Of a stretch of 64,000 nt of DNA, positions 25,634 through 38,919 are shown one piece after another. Made by a program: the position numbers and the translations under genes. A model generated the notes under the pieces. It ran no database searches, had not been told where the DNA came from, and was given only the letters and a program-made list of their open reading frames with translations. Source of the stretch: Rutidosis leptorrhynchoides. Taxonomy: Eukaryota > Streptophyta > Magnoliopsida > Asterales > Asteraceae. The first letter of the stretch is position 1. Each line of letters opens with the position of its first letter. The stretch lies in contig NC_092340.1 in NCBI RefSeq assembly GCF_046630445.1, forward strand, positions 360,820,001-360,884,000, given 5' to 3'.

Positions 25634-27715
25634 TTTAAATTACTTTGAATTAATTAATTAACAAGAAAGCCAAAGACTTTACAACGATCATAAAATGAAC
25701 CAGTTTTGAGAGGGATAGTTAAAAAAGGGAGATATTAAGATATACATACCTATATCCTCTCTCAAATACAAAATCACCATCTTTATTTCCTTGTTCTTTC
25801 GAACCGAAGACCACCACAAAGTCACAACCCTGCTACTCTTCTGTTCTTGTTTCACAGTTTAAATATCATTCAAAACCCTCACCATGTTGCAGTCAAAAAC
25901 CAACCAAAAACCATCATCAATTCGGTCACTACTGCAGCTCCTATTGCTATATGACTAAATGTAATGAACCATTATTTCATCTCTCTCTTTCTACAATTCT
26001 AACTCGAAGAACCATATTAACCACCTACAACCCGATTCATCTTATTCGTGAACTTATTAATTGCAGTGATCTTTCCATCGTGACCCACATCCCACATCAC
26101 CTTTTGTTTTATTTTATTTCTGTTTGACGAGCACCATGAATCACGTATTATACTCGTGAAATACTACTTTACTTTGTTTCAATTGGCCGACAAATTGGAA
26201 AAACAAGTGGGACTAGGATTTGCATGATAATTGAGATATATAAAACGATAAAGAGGAAGGCAAGTGGTCTTTATTTTAATTATCATATTTGGATGTATAC
26301 AAGTGTGTGGGAGACAACTTTTGTTTAGGTAAATCACTTTTACATTCAAATGAAAAACAAAATATATACATATACGTGTTAAACTTTCTATTAATAGCTG
26401 TAGGGTATCTAATCAAATCAATCCTAATACAAGAGAGAAAAAAAAGGACATAATATTTGTGTATTAAAGGTAGTTTTGGAAGTAAGTAAAAGTGAATGCA
26501 ACGTTTTACTAGTTTTTATGCTTTAGAGGTACTCTTGTTTTTTTTTTGCCGACACCACGCATTATTGACTGTTGCCTCACAACTCATCATGAAAGCAACT
26601 TCTCATTTTTACATAATATTACCCAAAATGTGTTTTTTCACTTTAGGGAAAAGCAACACTAGTAGTAGCAATGTGTATCTTGTAACTTTGTAAGTAACGT
26701 TAAGGTGGTATAAAAATTTTAGTATTAGAAAAGATTAAACAAGGTTTGTAACGAGTCACGTAGAATCAAAAATTTTGCTCGATTAATTAATCAAGTAACA
26801 TTTTTTTTTCGAGCTCGACTTGAGTTTAAAGTGTCAAGCTTGAACTTGTGTTAAACAAGATCGAACTTGAATAGGTTTTTAAGTACTCGACTCTTTATTG
26901 ATGTGAGTTTGCGATTTCCATGTTGTGCGTTTTTGGAAAGGTCACTAAATTTGCATAAAATAAGCTAAGCTATTAATAGAAAATATATTATAATGGGAAT
27001 AAAATAATATGTTCTTAACCAAATCAAGTAATCTTCAATAATACAAAAGAAACAAAATATATTAGTGAAGATTAAATTCACTGCAAACAACACTTTTGTG
27101 ATAATATGTGTTTTTCCTTGCAAATTTTCAATGGTGGGTTCTACTCTTGTCTCCCAAAATTCCTCTTGTTTTCTTCTTCATGGAACTTTCTTCAATCTCA
27201 CCAAATTTTCAACTTCAACCCTAAATGATCCGGCCATTGTACTTGAATTTCGAAAACTTTGAAAAGAGGGAGAAACTTTATTGAACACAATGTCAAGAAA
27301 GTATACTTAAATATGTAAATAATGGTGTCATTCATAGGTAAAACGAGATGGAACTTCAAACTAGTATTATGTATATAGTACTTGAGCATAATTGTGTGAT
27401 AAATAATTATACAATATATTTTAATTTGTTGTGAATTTAGAGCAAAATTTGAAGGGCTCAATTTGAATAAACTGTGAAAGTTCTTACCTGTTAAGACTAA
27501 CCGAGAAACAACTGGTAAATGGTTGTTTTTGGTACGTAACAACTTTATTATGGTATAGCTAGTCAACTTGGTTTAGCAAAAAGACACCAAGTAGAAAATA
27601 TACTAAGGGCCCTGCATGTATCTATTAGCCTAACAAAAGGGAAGAACTGTTTTGGAAGTTATATAATAATTAAGCCCACTACCAATGGCTATAAAGATTA
27701 ATGAAAGTGTTTACA
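25634..27715. other. Non-coding stretch inside element E
   Basis: About 2.1 kb where gag and protease should lie. AT-rich, no open frame longer than about 120 codons, no family recognised. A CGAGCTCGACTTGAG-type patch lies near 26810. Confidence 0.5.
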
Positions 27716-27720
27716 CTAAT

Positions 27721-27930
27721 AAGCGCCTATGATAAAAAGTGCATATAATGAAAAAGCGCAGCGCATATGATGAAGAGCGCAGCGCATACGATTAAAAGCG
27801 CATACGATTAAAAGCGCATACGATAAAAAGCGCATACGATAAAAAGCGCATACAATAAAAAGCGCATATGATGAAAAACGCATATGATAAAATGCGCGGC
27901 GCATATGATTAAAAACGCATATGGTAAAAA
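27721..27930. repeat. 16-bp minisatellite (GCGCATACGATAAAAA type), about 12 units
   Basis: Tandem units GCGCATACGATTAAAA/GCGCATACGATAAAAA with variants (ATATGATGAAAA), two with an extra GCGCA. It stands just upstream of the integrase relic of element E. Confidence 0.85.
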
Positions 27931-27959
27931 GGATATATTAATGAAAAAAATATATATGG

Positions 27960-28860
27960 TGATTAATGAAAATTATATTGTGAAAAGGAATCACAAATGT
28001 TTTTTGAAAGAATTCAAAGTGAGATATGTGAATAAATTCATCCACCATGTGGACCATTTAGACATTTCATGATTCTAATAGACGCATCTAGCGGATGGTC
28101 TCATGTTTGTTATCAAGCCATAATATGGCATTTGCAAAGTTTCTTGCACAAATTATTAAATTGAGAACACATTATTCTAATTACACCATTAAAAGGGTGA
28201 GACTTGATAATGCTGGTGAGTTAACATCTCAAGCATTTAATGATTATTATATGTCTACAGGGATTGTTGTTGAACATCCAGTTGCTCATGTGCATACACA
28301 AAATTGATTTAGCTGAATCAATAGATAAACGCTTGCAGCTAATAGCTAGACTATTGAAAATGAATACAGAAATCCCAATATTTATATGAGGTCATGTTGT
28401 GACATTAATTCGCATTAGACCAAATGTAAGTCATAAATATTCTCCCCTAAAATTTGATTTTGGCTGAGAACCAAATATTTTTCACCTTAGAACATTTGGT
28501 TGTACAGTGTATGTTCTACTTGTACCACTACAACGCATTAAAATGGGTCCTCAAAGGAGGATGAGAATGTATGTTGGATATGAAATATCTTCAATCATAA
28601 GAACCCATGATGGGTGATGTTATTACAGCACATTTTGCTGATTGTCATTTTAATGAAATATTGTTCCCTAGATTAAGGGGAGAAATGAAATATAAATAAA
28701 ATGATGTTTCATGGTGTGAACATCAATTAATGTATGTTGATCCTCGCACAGAAGAATGCGAAAAGAAAGTTAAAAAAATAATGCATATGCAAGAACTTGC
28801 AAATCGATTACGTGATGCATTTAAAGATACAAAAAAGAGTGACTAAATCATATATAATAG
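27960..28860 (+). pseudogene. Element E integrase relic
   Basis: Broken frames read IHPPCGPFRHFMILIDASSGWSH as two overlapping pieces, then NMAFAKFLAQIIKLRTHY, IKRVRLDNAGELTSQAFNDY (the core Asp region) and GIVVEHPVAHVHTQN. LRTFGCTVYV and MYVGYE follow. The longest open piece is 28095-28307. Stops and frameshifts are frequent after it. Confidence 0.85.
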
Positions 28861-29159
28861 CAGTAAATGCTTCAGCTAGAATTGAAATTTCAAAGCTGGC
28901 AATAATGTCACTCATGAGTCTTTGCCACGTCTGAAACGTGAAAGATCAATTGGTTCCAAAGATAAAAATCCTCGAAAAAGAAAATCAGCTGATAATGAGG
29001 TAAAATAAAGTGTTCAAGAAGAACCAAATATCAATATCCTTCTGCAGAGGATATTGATAAATGTAAATACATAAATTGCGATAAATTATGCAATATTATG
29101 GAACCAAAATCAAATGAAAAATCTTGATAGATATTTTCATATAATGTTACAATGACATC

Positions 29160-30684
29160 ATGAATAAAGATGATGATCTGAAACCAAAATCTGTCATTGA
29201 ATATCAAAATGGACATGATTGAGCTCAATGGAAAGGAGCAATACGAGCTGAATTAGAATCGCTCGATAAAAGAAAAGTTTTCGGATCAATCGTTATCACT
29301 TTTAAAGATGTGAAACGTATGGGATACAAATGAATTTTTATCCGAAAAAGAAATGTGCAAATGAAGTTACAAGGCAAAACTAGACTTGTAACTCAAGATT
29401 TCCCACAAAGACCAGAAATTAATTAGGAGGAAAACTTATCCTCCTGTAATGGATACAATTACTTATCAGATACTTAATCAACCTGGTAGTTACTTAAATG
29501 CATCTCATGGATGTTATTACTACTTATCTGTATGGATCACTTGATAGTGATATATATATGAATATACCTGAAGGATTTATGGTATCATAAGCATCTAATG
29601 CAAAACCCAAGGGAATGTATTTCATTAAATCACAAAGATTTTTATATGGGTTTATTCAATCGGGACGTATGTGGTATAACCGATTAAATGACTACTTGAT
29701 AAGAAAAAGGGTATACATATAAACTTATTTGCACGTGTGTTTTATAAAAAACAATGTTCAGATATGTGATCGTAGTTGTTTATGTCAATTATTTTAAATA
29801 AAGAAATCTATGAAACCATTCAATTTCTAAAGAAAGATTTTGAAATGAAAAAAAAACCAAGTATTACGTTGATTTACATATTGAGCATATGACTAATGAC
29901 TTACTTATACATCAAACAACTTATACCGAAAAGTTTTTAAAATATTTTAATATGAACAAGACAAAAACCATTAAGCACTCCTATGGTTGTTAGATCTCAA
30001 TATTGATACTGATTCATTTCATCCTCTAAGAGATCATGAAGATCTTCTTGGTTCAGAAGTTAAATATTTTAGTGCAATTGGGACTCTTATGTATCTTACA
30101 AATTATACAAGACCTGACATTTCTTTTGCAGTTAATTTGTTGATAAGGTTCAGCTCAGCCCCTACCAAAAGACATTGGAATGAGATCAAACACATATTTT
30201 GATGCCTTCGGGGAACTACCGATTTATAATTATTTTATTCTAACAACTCGAAACAAGTTTTTTTTATTTGGTTATACAGATGCAGATTATTTATATGATC
30301 CACATAAAGCTAAATCTCAAACTGGATATGTATTCCTAAATAGAGGCACCGCAATATCATTGCGTTCTCAAAAACAAACACTTGTTGCAACATCATCAAA
30401 TCATGCCAAAGTGATTGCATTACATGAAGCCACTCGGGAATGTTTTTGGTAGAGATCAATGACACAACTCATTACTGATTCTTGTGGACTAGAACGCGAT
30501 AAAAGTCCAACAACTATCTATGAATATAATGCAGCTTGCATAGCACAGATGAAAGAATGGTATATCAAAAGTGACCGAACAAAACACATACCTCCTAAAT
30601 TCTTCTCATACACTCAAGATCTCATCAAGGACAACCAGATTGAAATGAGATATGTTCAATCCAGCAAAACTATGCCGATCTTTT
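29160..30684 (+). pseudogene. Element E reverse transcriptase and RNase H relic
   Basis: RT pieces with many stops include DSDIYMNIPEGFMV and FLYGFIQSGRMWYNRL. The YVDD region is unrecognisable. RNase H is better kept: YFSAIGTLMYLTNYTRPDIS, TDADYLYDPHKAKSQTGYVF, ATSSNHAKVIALHEATREC, TKHIPPKFF and finally a YADLLTRGLP-type ending near 30669-30700. Open pieces are 29987-30202, 30180-30452 and 30459-30686, in different frames. Confidence 0.85.
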
Positions 30685-30797
30685 AACACGAGGACTTCCC
30701 AGGGGGTCACCCATCCTAGTACTACTCTCGCCCAAGCACGCTTAACTGCGTAGTTCTGATGGGATCCGGTGCGTTAGTGCTGGTATGATCGCACTCC
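30685..30797 (-). rRNA. 5S rRNA-like sequence, antisense inside copia element E (near full length)
   Basis: The minus strand from 30797 reads GAGTGCGATCATACCAGCAC, then CACCGGATCCCATCAGAACT, GCAGTTAAGCGTGCTTGGGC, GAGAGTAGTACTAGGATGGG and TGACC…GGGAAGTCCTCGTGTT. That is plant 5S rRNA apart from a few changes and the missing last ~8 bases. The internal Pol III control region (A box, intermediate element, C box) is complete. It lies antisense to the element between RNase H and the 3' LTR. I know of 5S sequence in LTRs of Cassandra elements, but there it is in the LTR. Not a standard 5S gene: single copy, no tandem array. Confidence 0.9.
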
Positions 30798-30995
30798 AAC
30801 TGCTGTTTTCAGAACACACGTTCACAATATTGGCATGAGACAAAACGATGTCTACTTGAGGGGGAGTCAACTCTATGCTGCACTCTTTTTCCCTTGGCTA
30901 AAGTTTTTATCCCACTGGGTTTTTCTTTAGCAAGGTTTTTAACGAGGCAGTACTAGTTGATCTCTAACGAAACAAAATTATCATCCAAGGGGGAG

Positions 30996-31285
30996 TGTTA
31001 CGATATGGATGGATTCTCATTTTGTACGCATGCAGATGAATAGGGATGATTGATAATCATGCACAGTAAAATTATGAATTATTGATTACTATTTCACCTA
31101 CTCTATAATTGATTGTGAAAACGAGTAATGTACAGTTAACTTTTAGTATTATAAATACTCACTCAATTATAAAGATATGTACACCATTCTTGAATAAGAA
31201 TTTAATCTCTTCTATCTTCCTTCATATTAGTTTCTTTCCTTCATATTAGTAGGATGTATGCCATATACAATATGAAATTATAACA
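30996..31285 (+). repeat. 3' LTR of element E
   Basis: Partner of 25122-25411, preceded by the purine-rich CATCCAAGGGGGAG tract that serves as PPT in copia elements, and followed by the TAAAT duplication. Confidence 0.9.
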
Positions 31286-31290
31286 TAAAT

Positions 31291-32204
31291 CAAGTTATAG
31301 TGACTTCATATCGATAAACAGTAGTGATATATTCTCTAAACTATTATTGTAATTATCATCTTATATAATTAACTACTGACACTTAATTTGATCAATAAAT
31401 TAAGGGTTAGTAGCAGGATTTTATAAGGAAAAAAAAAACTTTTTTCATAAATAAATTCATATTCTAGTTAAGTAGTCATTTTAAAAATGAGTAGCCCAAT
31501 GATAGTATATTAAAGTTCATACCTAGTGCAACAAAACCGCACAAATGAAATCGTTCGAATCTTGTGATTGCTTGAAAACAGTTTGGAAGTAGTCTCAGAT
31601 TAATTCGGTTAGGTCACGTACACGAGAATAAACATACTCGCTCTCTCAAATATCCCGATGAGGGAAAACCCATCACTTACTTTTTTTAATTACCTGAGTT
31701 TCTAACTCACTTTATGAGTTACTAATTTCAGGGCGACTAATTAGTTCGAAGTCATCACTTAGTTTTTTTAATAATATTTTAAAAGTACTTTTGTATGTCC
31801 AATGTCAATGTCTATTGTATGTAACTAATAATATATCGAGTTTAACCCCAGATTAAAACCGTGGTATTAAAGTTTAAAACTTAACCATGAGCGATTTTGT
31901 TTTTATTTTTAGTTTTTTTTTAGCGAAAAAACCAGAACTATATATACGCAATTAAAGTGTGATTATAAAAACCAGAACTATGAGCGATTATATATACGCA
32001 ATTAAAGTGTGATGTTTAAAGCAAACGTATGTGACATTTAGTCATTTACGTCACTTTGGAGGTCAATAATTGCGGGCTCGCGTAGCCCACCAGCCAGAGG
32101 GCCCATCTCGTTTGGGGTTCACTAGTCTCTAGCTATGGACGTCCCTTTCTTTTTCCGACCCCTTTTTAGCACACATTTAAATCAACCATTTTTATTATTA
32201 ACTA
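31291..32204. other. Intergenic, no gene seen
   Basis: AT-rich. A 25-bp direct repeat around ATATACGCAATTAAAGTGTG occurs twice (about 31940 and 31991). No coding sequence is recognised. Confidence 0.5.
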
Positions 32205-32676
32205 GATTTGTGGTCCGCGCTTCGCGACGAATTAATGTCATTTTAATGCTACTATATCGTTAGACAGTTTTCGGCCTGAAAGTCATTAAAATGTTGTCCA
32301 CTCTTTCCAGACCATTTACGCAATGGTCGGGAACTGTTATGGTAATATTCTACTATATAAATGAAAAATACATAAACAACTGGATATATGTTACAGTCTG
32401 GGTTGCAATGCTCAATTTAACAACAAAACGAATCAAAACAAATTAAGTTTTGAGGCTTCTAAACAAATTACTTATTCGACCAAACCTTATGGTCCATATA
32501 ATTTTAGTAGGTTTTTTAAAAGATAAAAAATCAAATATATATTGAAAAAGGTGATGAAAAATAAAAATATAACTCTTTTTACCTATATTTTTTTAGGCTT
32601 CTACTATTACGATAGAATTGTATTAGTAAATTGAAATTAGATTTGTATGTATTTGAAAGAAAAAAAATATGTATTT

Positions 32677-32713
<37 letters not shown>

Positions 32714-33030
32714 TTACGGTGCTACAGTACTACTGCTACATTTTAGGCTTCTACTATTACGATAGAATTGTATTAGTAAATTGAAATTAGATTTGTATGT
32801 ATTTGTAAAAAAAAAAATATATATGTATTTGCAAAAAAAAAAAAAAAAAATTTGATACGGTGCTACAGTAATGCTACAGTATAACAGACTTTTGATGACG
32901 TGGCGGGGTGTGATTGGTAGGTGATTGTCCATGTTTAGTGCTACAGTAATGCTACAGTATAACAGACTTTTGATGACGTGGCGGGGTGTGATTGGTAGGT
33001 GATTGTCCATGTTTAGTATATATATAAATG
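32205..33030. repeat. Composite repeat with nested tandem duplications
   Basis: It starts near a CGCG-CTT-CGCG hairpin (32215-32230). A ~150-bp unit (TTTTAGGCTTCTACTATTAC to the poly-A and GCTACAGTA) is duplicated at 32591-32740 and 32741-32868. A 78-bp unit (TGCTACAGTAATGC…CATGTTTAG) is duplicated at 32861-32938 and 32939-33016. A 40-bp poly-A lies at about 32670-32709. The class of element is not clear; a degenerate non-autonomous Helitron or MITE is possible. Confidence 0.55.
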
Positions 33031-33684
33031 ACATTGTTAGTGTATAAAATATAAATTGTTCAAGTATTCATATTTATAATATGCAACAAATTATTCCGAG
33101 TTATATTGTGTGTAACATATTTATAACTTATTATTATTATTGTACGTTGTTCAGTTAAATAACAATGTTGCTTGGTTACATGCGAAATTAGTAAAGCGAA
33201 AAATGACATCTTTTATAGTTTAAACCCATTTAAAAATATGCCCTTAAAAAGCGCATATTAAATCGTCATAAATTATAATCACCCTGTCCCAAATCTATTA
33301 TTCACTATTTTTTTTTTAATATTTTAAATTAGTTATATACTTTCATAAATGAATAAGAATAATCAATCATGAGTGGTTTGAAACTAGGCTCGGGGCTGAG
33401 GTGACAGCCTCTGGTTGGTCCATTAAACTTGATTTCACTATATATAAATTTAGTTAGTATATAATCAAAAGAAGAAAACCAAAAATTACTGTACTTTTTG
33501 TCTACAATTATAAAAAATATTTGATATATTGAAATGAATTATTGTCTATTGTGTTATGTTAAGGTCTTTAACATTAAAAATTATTGAAAATATATAGTTA
33601 GGTACTAAAAAAAGCTTTCTGTACGCGTCGGAGGGTGGTAATCGCAACGCGCAGTTGACCACCTTCTTGTTAAATACAATAACA
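33031..33684. other. Intergenic, no gene seen
   Basis: AT-rich non-coding sequence. Confidence 0.5.
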
Positions 33685-34005
33685 ATTTATCCAAAACAAC
33701 AAGGACTTGGAGTTATGGTAGTGACTTGTCTTTCTCATGGAGGGTCAGAGGTTCAATTGCCACTCACTGCAAAATTTCCCCTGTTGTTACCCGCCCATTT
33801 CATGGGCCTTGCGGACGTCTTTAGTTCGGGCCTCACCCGGGGGATTTTACCACACGCGATGTTTGTATGAATTCGTCGTGTGAGTTTTTTCATGAAAGGC
33901 GGTTGGATTATAATGATTCGCACCAAAGTAATGATTCGGGTGAGTGGGTGTCGACGTCGCATTCGGCTTCCATCAGTGACTCATAAACGTCGTTAAAAAA
34001 AAAAA
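33685..34005 (+). mobile_element. SINE-like element (tRNA-derived head, A-rich tail)
   Basis: A TATGGTAGTGACTTG A-box-like segment is followed after about 25 bp by the B-box-like GGTTCAATTGCC (about 33751). A more GC-rich body follows, and an A-run tail at 33995-34005. AACAATT-type sequence flanks both sides (near 33678 and 34007), a possible target duplication. An ORF crossing it (33655-33870) has no protein likeness. Confidence 0.45.
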
Positions 34006-34793
34006 GAACAATTAATAAAAAAATTATACATCATAGAGGTCCAAAATTTAATGTCTTTCTTAGTAGTGGGGTGGGGGAAAGAATAGTAAATAGTACATAT
34101 ATTATATAAATATCAGAATATAAATAATTGCCGTTTTTATTCATTTAACCCTTTATTTTAAAACTTATTGCAATGCAATATGAAATTATGAATTTAAAAC
34201 GTTTAAAAAATAGTGTTAAGCCTAGATATCTAATATCTTTGCTTTTAATAAGGGCCCCCTTCTTTACTTCATGGAATTTGAGACGTTTCTTATATATCCG
34301 AACAATAAAAATGATGATCAACTTATGTTTCAAGTTATACAAACAAAGAAACTTAACATATGCTCCTAAACCTATATATCTTAATACTTGTCTCGAACAC
34401 GACACACATATGTAATAAACTCAGAATTTATACCAGCTAATTTTCGTGTAATCCTGTTAATTAACGTCTATCGGTTTCATCTTCGCTTCATTTACATCAT
34501 ATCGTCGATGTATCTCAATTACCCAACAACAATAACATCCAATCCCATTGTAGAAAGGTAGGGGGTATCTCAATTATTCAATTCAATTTAGAGCAAATAA
34601 AAAAAATATAAATTTATAATTACAAAACCATAATATTATGTTTAAAGGATAGATAGTATGGTTGAGACGGGTTATGCAACTGCTAGAGATAATCGCGTGA
34701 ATGATTTAGTTTCTTTTGGTGATCTCAAACTGTTGTTAAAATAAATAAAAAAAGCCCTAATATCTTTGGATACCATTTTATATGTACTAATCA
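34006..34793. other. Intergenic, 3' of the WRKY gene
   Basis: No recognisable gene. An 80-codon ORF at 34173-34415 (plus) and its antisense shadow show no motif I know. Confidence 0.5.
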
Positions 34794-36312
<1,519 letters not shown>

Positions 36313-36356
36313 TTTAGAGAGAAATTTTTGTGATTATGTGTTATGGTGAAGAATGG

Positions 36357-36394
36357 AGATATATGGTATATATTGTAATGTAGTTTATTATAAA
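36357..36394 (-). promoter_or_regulatory. Candidate TATA boxes of the WRKY gene
   Basis: On the minus strand TTTATAATAAA lies at 36383-36394 and TATATACC at 36365-36372, 50-85 bp before the start codon. Which is used cannot be told. Confidence 0.4.
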
Positions 36395-36451
36395 GGTGCC
36401 GCATTAAAGTTTTGAATAAATATATAGCCATCTTAGGGTTAGGTTTGAAGG

Positions 36452-36457
36452 GGTCAA
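36452..36457 (-). promoter_or_regulatory. W-box upstream of the WRKY gene
   Basis: TTGACC on the gene strand about 140 bp before the start codon. A TTGACT lies on the opposite strand at 36528-36533. Auto- and cross-regulation through W-boxes is common in WRKY genes; here it is inferred from motifs. Confidence 0.4.
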
Positions 36458-36533
36458 GGTGTAATGTATACTTTGTATTATTTAGTTTGATAATTATAAT
36501 TAGGTATTTGTTTATAATTCTTTTGAGTTGACT

Positions 36534-36869
36534 AGTCTTTAAATATTTCTATAAGGAAATTGAAGTTTCTAAATTGAAGTGTTAGAGCATAAGACCGCTC
36601 CCAATCAAAACGGGTGTCATCAACACTTTTTCAGCGCAACGTTAGTTTTCTCTCTTTATCTTCTCAACACTTCCTCCTATGACACTACCATTGTCAACCA
36701 TAACATACTTCCTCAATTTTTATTATTATTATTAACTATAACAAATAAATAATACTAACAAATAAATAATTGTTATTGAACACCACATTTATTAAAAAAT
36801 AAAGGTACGGTTACATTTTTTTATTAAAAAAAGACATAATTAAAACACAAGTACATAAAACAATAAAAA
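36534..36869. other. Intergenic between WRKY promoter and SANT-type pseudogene
   Basis: No gene. GAGCATAAGACCGCTCCCAA near 36585 may be a worn terminal repeat of the element carrying the pseudogene. Confidence 0.4.
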
Positions 36870-37737
36870 CTAGTCTTCGTCGTCGGATATCTCAAACGCT
36901 TTTTGATATTTCCTTTGAATTTTTGTTCGGGCCTTCAATATCAAATCGCGTTGTTGGGCGTCAAGTCGGGTGCACATGGTTGGGTGTCTGGGGAGAAATG
37001 TCAAATTATCCAACATTACACTGGTCTCGGTCCCGTCGTATATCTTATCCATCGTCCGCTTTGTAGCTTTGGCGGTTTCAACCAATTTTTGACGTGCTTC
37101 GTTGGACGACAATTACGAGGCCGCATCAGATGACCCCGAACTCCTTTGACTCTTGGTACTTGCGCAACCCGGGGGACGACGTAGAGGTTTCTCGTGAAAT
37201 AACTTTTCAAAATGACGTGGATCCGCACCCGCACCTTCACTTTCGTGCGCACCTTGGTTCAAACCTTCACCCGGTCTACTAACAAGTGGCGGGGGTAACT
37301 TGACCGACATCTTTCTCTTCGGCACGACCCTCTCGAATGTTAAAAATTTAGGACATTCTCTAAGAACTCTCCACGCTCCCTAGTAAAGAAACTTACGACC
37401 CGTTTGTTCCTTAAATGCGTGTAGCGTACTTTGGACGATATCGGCTTCGTTGTGGCCACTTTGTCAATATCTTTCAAGCTTTGAGTAGTGGCCGATAAAA
37501 ATTTTGATATCTTTCGACATCTAGCTCCATTTTTCCGTCATTTGCTCGGCTCGACGTTTTTCCCGCATTTTCTCGTCATTTGATAGGTTGTCGAAATTGT
37601 TGTTGAGGAAATTGTTGTTGAGGATATTGGAATTGTTGGGGAGGATAAGATTGATTAGTGTATTCTTGTTGGGAAGAATAATTGGTGTATTGTTGAGGAG
37701 AAGTAGAGGGTTGAGATGCGTATGAGGCAAATTCCAT
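36870..37737 (-). pseudogene. Degenerate Myb/SANT-like, NAM-associated-domain-type gene
   Basis: On the minus strand a start at 37737 opens a Gln/Tyr/Pro-rich N-terminus (MEFASYASQPSTSPQQYTNY…), stopped after 53 codons. The middle is frameshifted but readable (SGHNEADIVQSTLHAFKEQT, WRVLRECPKF). The end reads SVKLPPPLVSRPGEG and RPPGCASTKSQRSSGSSDAA, a stop near 37113, then NEARQKLVETAKATKRTMDK and a closing FEISDDED. This order resembles the large plant family that pairs a SANT-like DNA-binding region with a C-terminal NAM-associated domain, linked to PIF/Harbinger second ORFs. The SANT part itself is deleted. Not functional. Confidence 0.6.
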
Positions 37738-38245
37738 GCCTTAATTCGGGTTGGAAGATGAACCGGAAGTGAGATTCAAGTAGTGATTGAAAAAAATCGG
37801 TACTCCGTTGAGTATCGTTTAATTGCTCGTTTGATTTGTTTTGATTTTTTTCGATGGTTTTTTAGACATTTTTGAATATAAGATTGGATGTAAGTGTTGG
37901 AAGTTGTTTAAATTGTAGGGATTGTTAGGAGTGTTAGGATTGTTGGAGTCAATATAATTGTTGAAAGCGAGTTAAATTTATAGGGTTAAAATAATTGAGA
38001 AAATAAAAATACCAAACTAGCCGTTTGGTGTGTACCAAACTAACCGTTTGGCACTTCAAACGGTCGAAATTGTCCAAGAAACATCTCATAAAAAATGCTT
38101 CCGAAAGAAATGATACTGGGCGGTGTGCTGGAGGGCGGTAGAGGGAGGAGCAGGGCGGAGCAAATGCCATCGGCGCCCTCGAGGACGGCTCCAGATGACA
38201 CCATGGAAGACATGCTATTGAGAATGATCAAAGGAATACAAGACA
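37738..38245. other. Upstream region of the SANT-type pseudogene
   Basis: Contains repeated CCGTTTGG/CAAACGG motifs (37990-38070) and a GC-rich patch (38105-38200). The 68- and 73-codon ORFs here show no known domain. GGTGTCATCTGGAGC on the minus strand near 38195 could be the partner of the worn terminal repeat near 36600. Confidence 0.35.
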
Positions 38246-38919
38246 AAAACTTTCGTTCCTAATCCTCACAGTCTCCCCTGTTTATATTTGTGATCCCGTT
38301 TTATTCTTGAACATTACCCTAAATTTTGTCATCTACATTTTAGCTTTCTCACAAGTTTCCCCAAATATCGTTCATAATTCGATTATCACTCCTGAATGCT
38401 GTTAAGAATTTTTTTATTTTATTTTATTAGAAAACAAAATTCAAATGGAATTCTTGGATGATAGCGTTCTTCGGAAATTTGAATACGATGATATATTTGG
38501 TCAAGACACGTGCAGACAGTTGTGTTGACTATTATCATTACTAAAGTTACCCATTACCCACATAAGACTCGTCACGTACACCTCATTATAAAAAAAAATA
38601 GTGATTGGTACATCATCAAATTTTATCTTTACATCACCAAAAAATTTTAGCGAGTTGTACTAGTACAACATTATAGTGCATTTTAATTTTATCTTTACAT
38701 CACCAAATATTTAGTGAGTTGTACTAGTAAAACATTATAGTGCATTTTTGTTGGTCTATGAATAATTTTAGTAGTGTAAGGATTACTATCCATATCAAAA
38801 CGATTATTGTTGGTATAAGTATCGGATGATAACAAAATCGTTAAACGATGACGATTTATTTATCTAGTAAAAATAGAATGATCGCTTAGTTTGATTAAAT
38901 TATATGAAGTAGCTTCGGA
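38246..38919. other. Intergenic with a ~66-bp tandem duplication
   Basis: A unit of about 66 bp (TTTTATCTTTACATCACCAA…CATTATAGTGCA) occurs at 38621-38686 and again at about 38687-38746. No gene. Confidence 0.6.

Larger units (their letters stand above)
25122..31285 (+). mobile_element. Element E: Ty1/copia with 290-bp LTRs and ruined interior
   Basis: LTRs 25122-25411 and 30996-31285 begin TGTTACGATA and end TTATAACA. They are flanked by a perfect TAAAT duplication (25117-25121 and 31286-31290). I see one substitution between them (25266 T versus 31140 C). The interior carries integrase, RT and RNase H relics full of stops, no recognisable gag or protease, an unrelated 2.3-kb stretch and an antisense 5S-like segment. 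It is non-autonomous as it stands. Confidence 0.9.

Noticed and set aside
27721-27930. CRISPR-like array (also the GCTACAGT array at 39630-39825)
   Set aside because: Units are contiguous or irregular with no unique spacers, and the genome is a plant nuclear one.
30685-30797. A functional 5S rRNA gene
   Set aside because: Single copy, no tandem spacer array, lacks the last bases, carries substitutions and lies inside a retrotransposon.
33655-33870. Protein-coding ORF of 71 codons
   Set aside because: It lies across a SINE-like body and the antisense ORF is equally long; no domain is recognisable.
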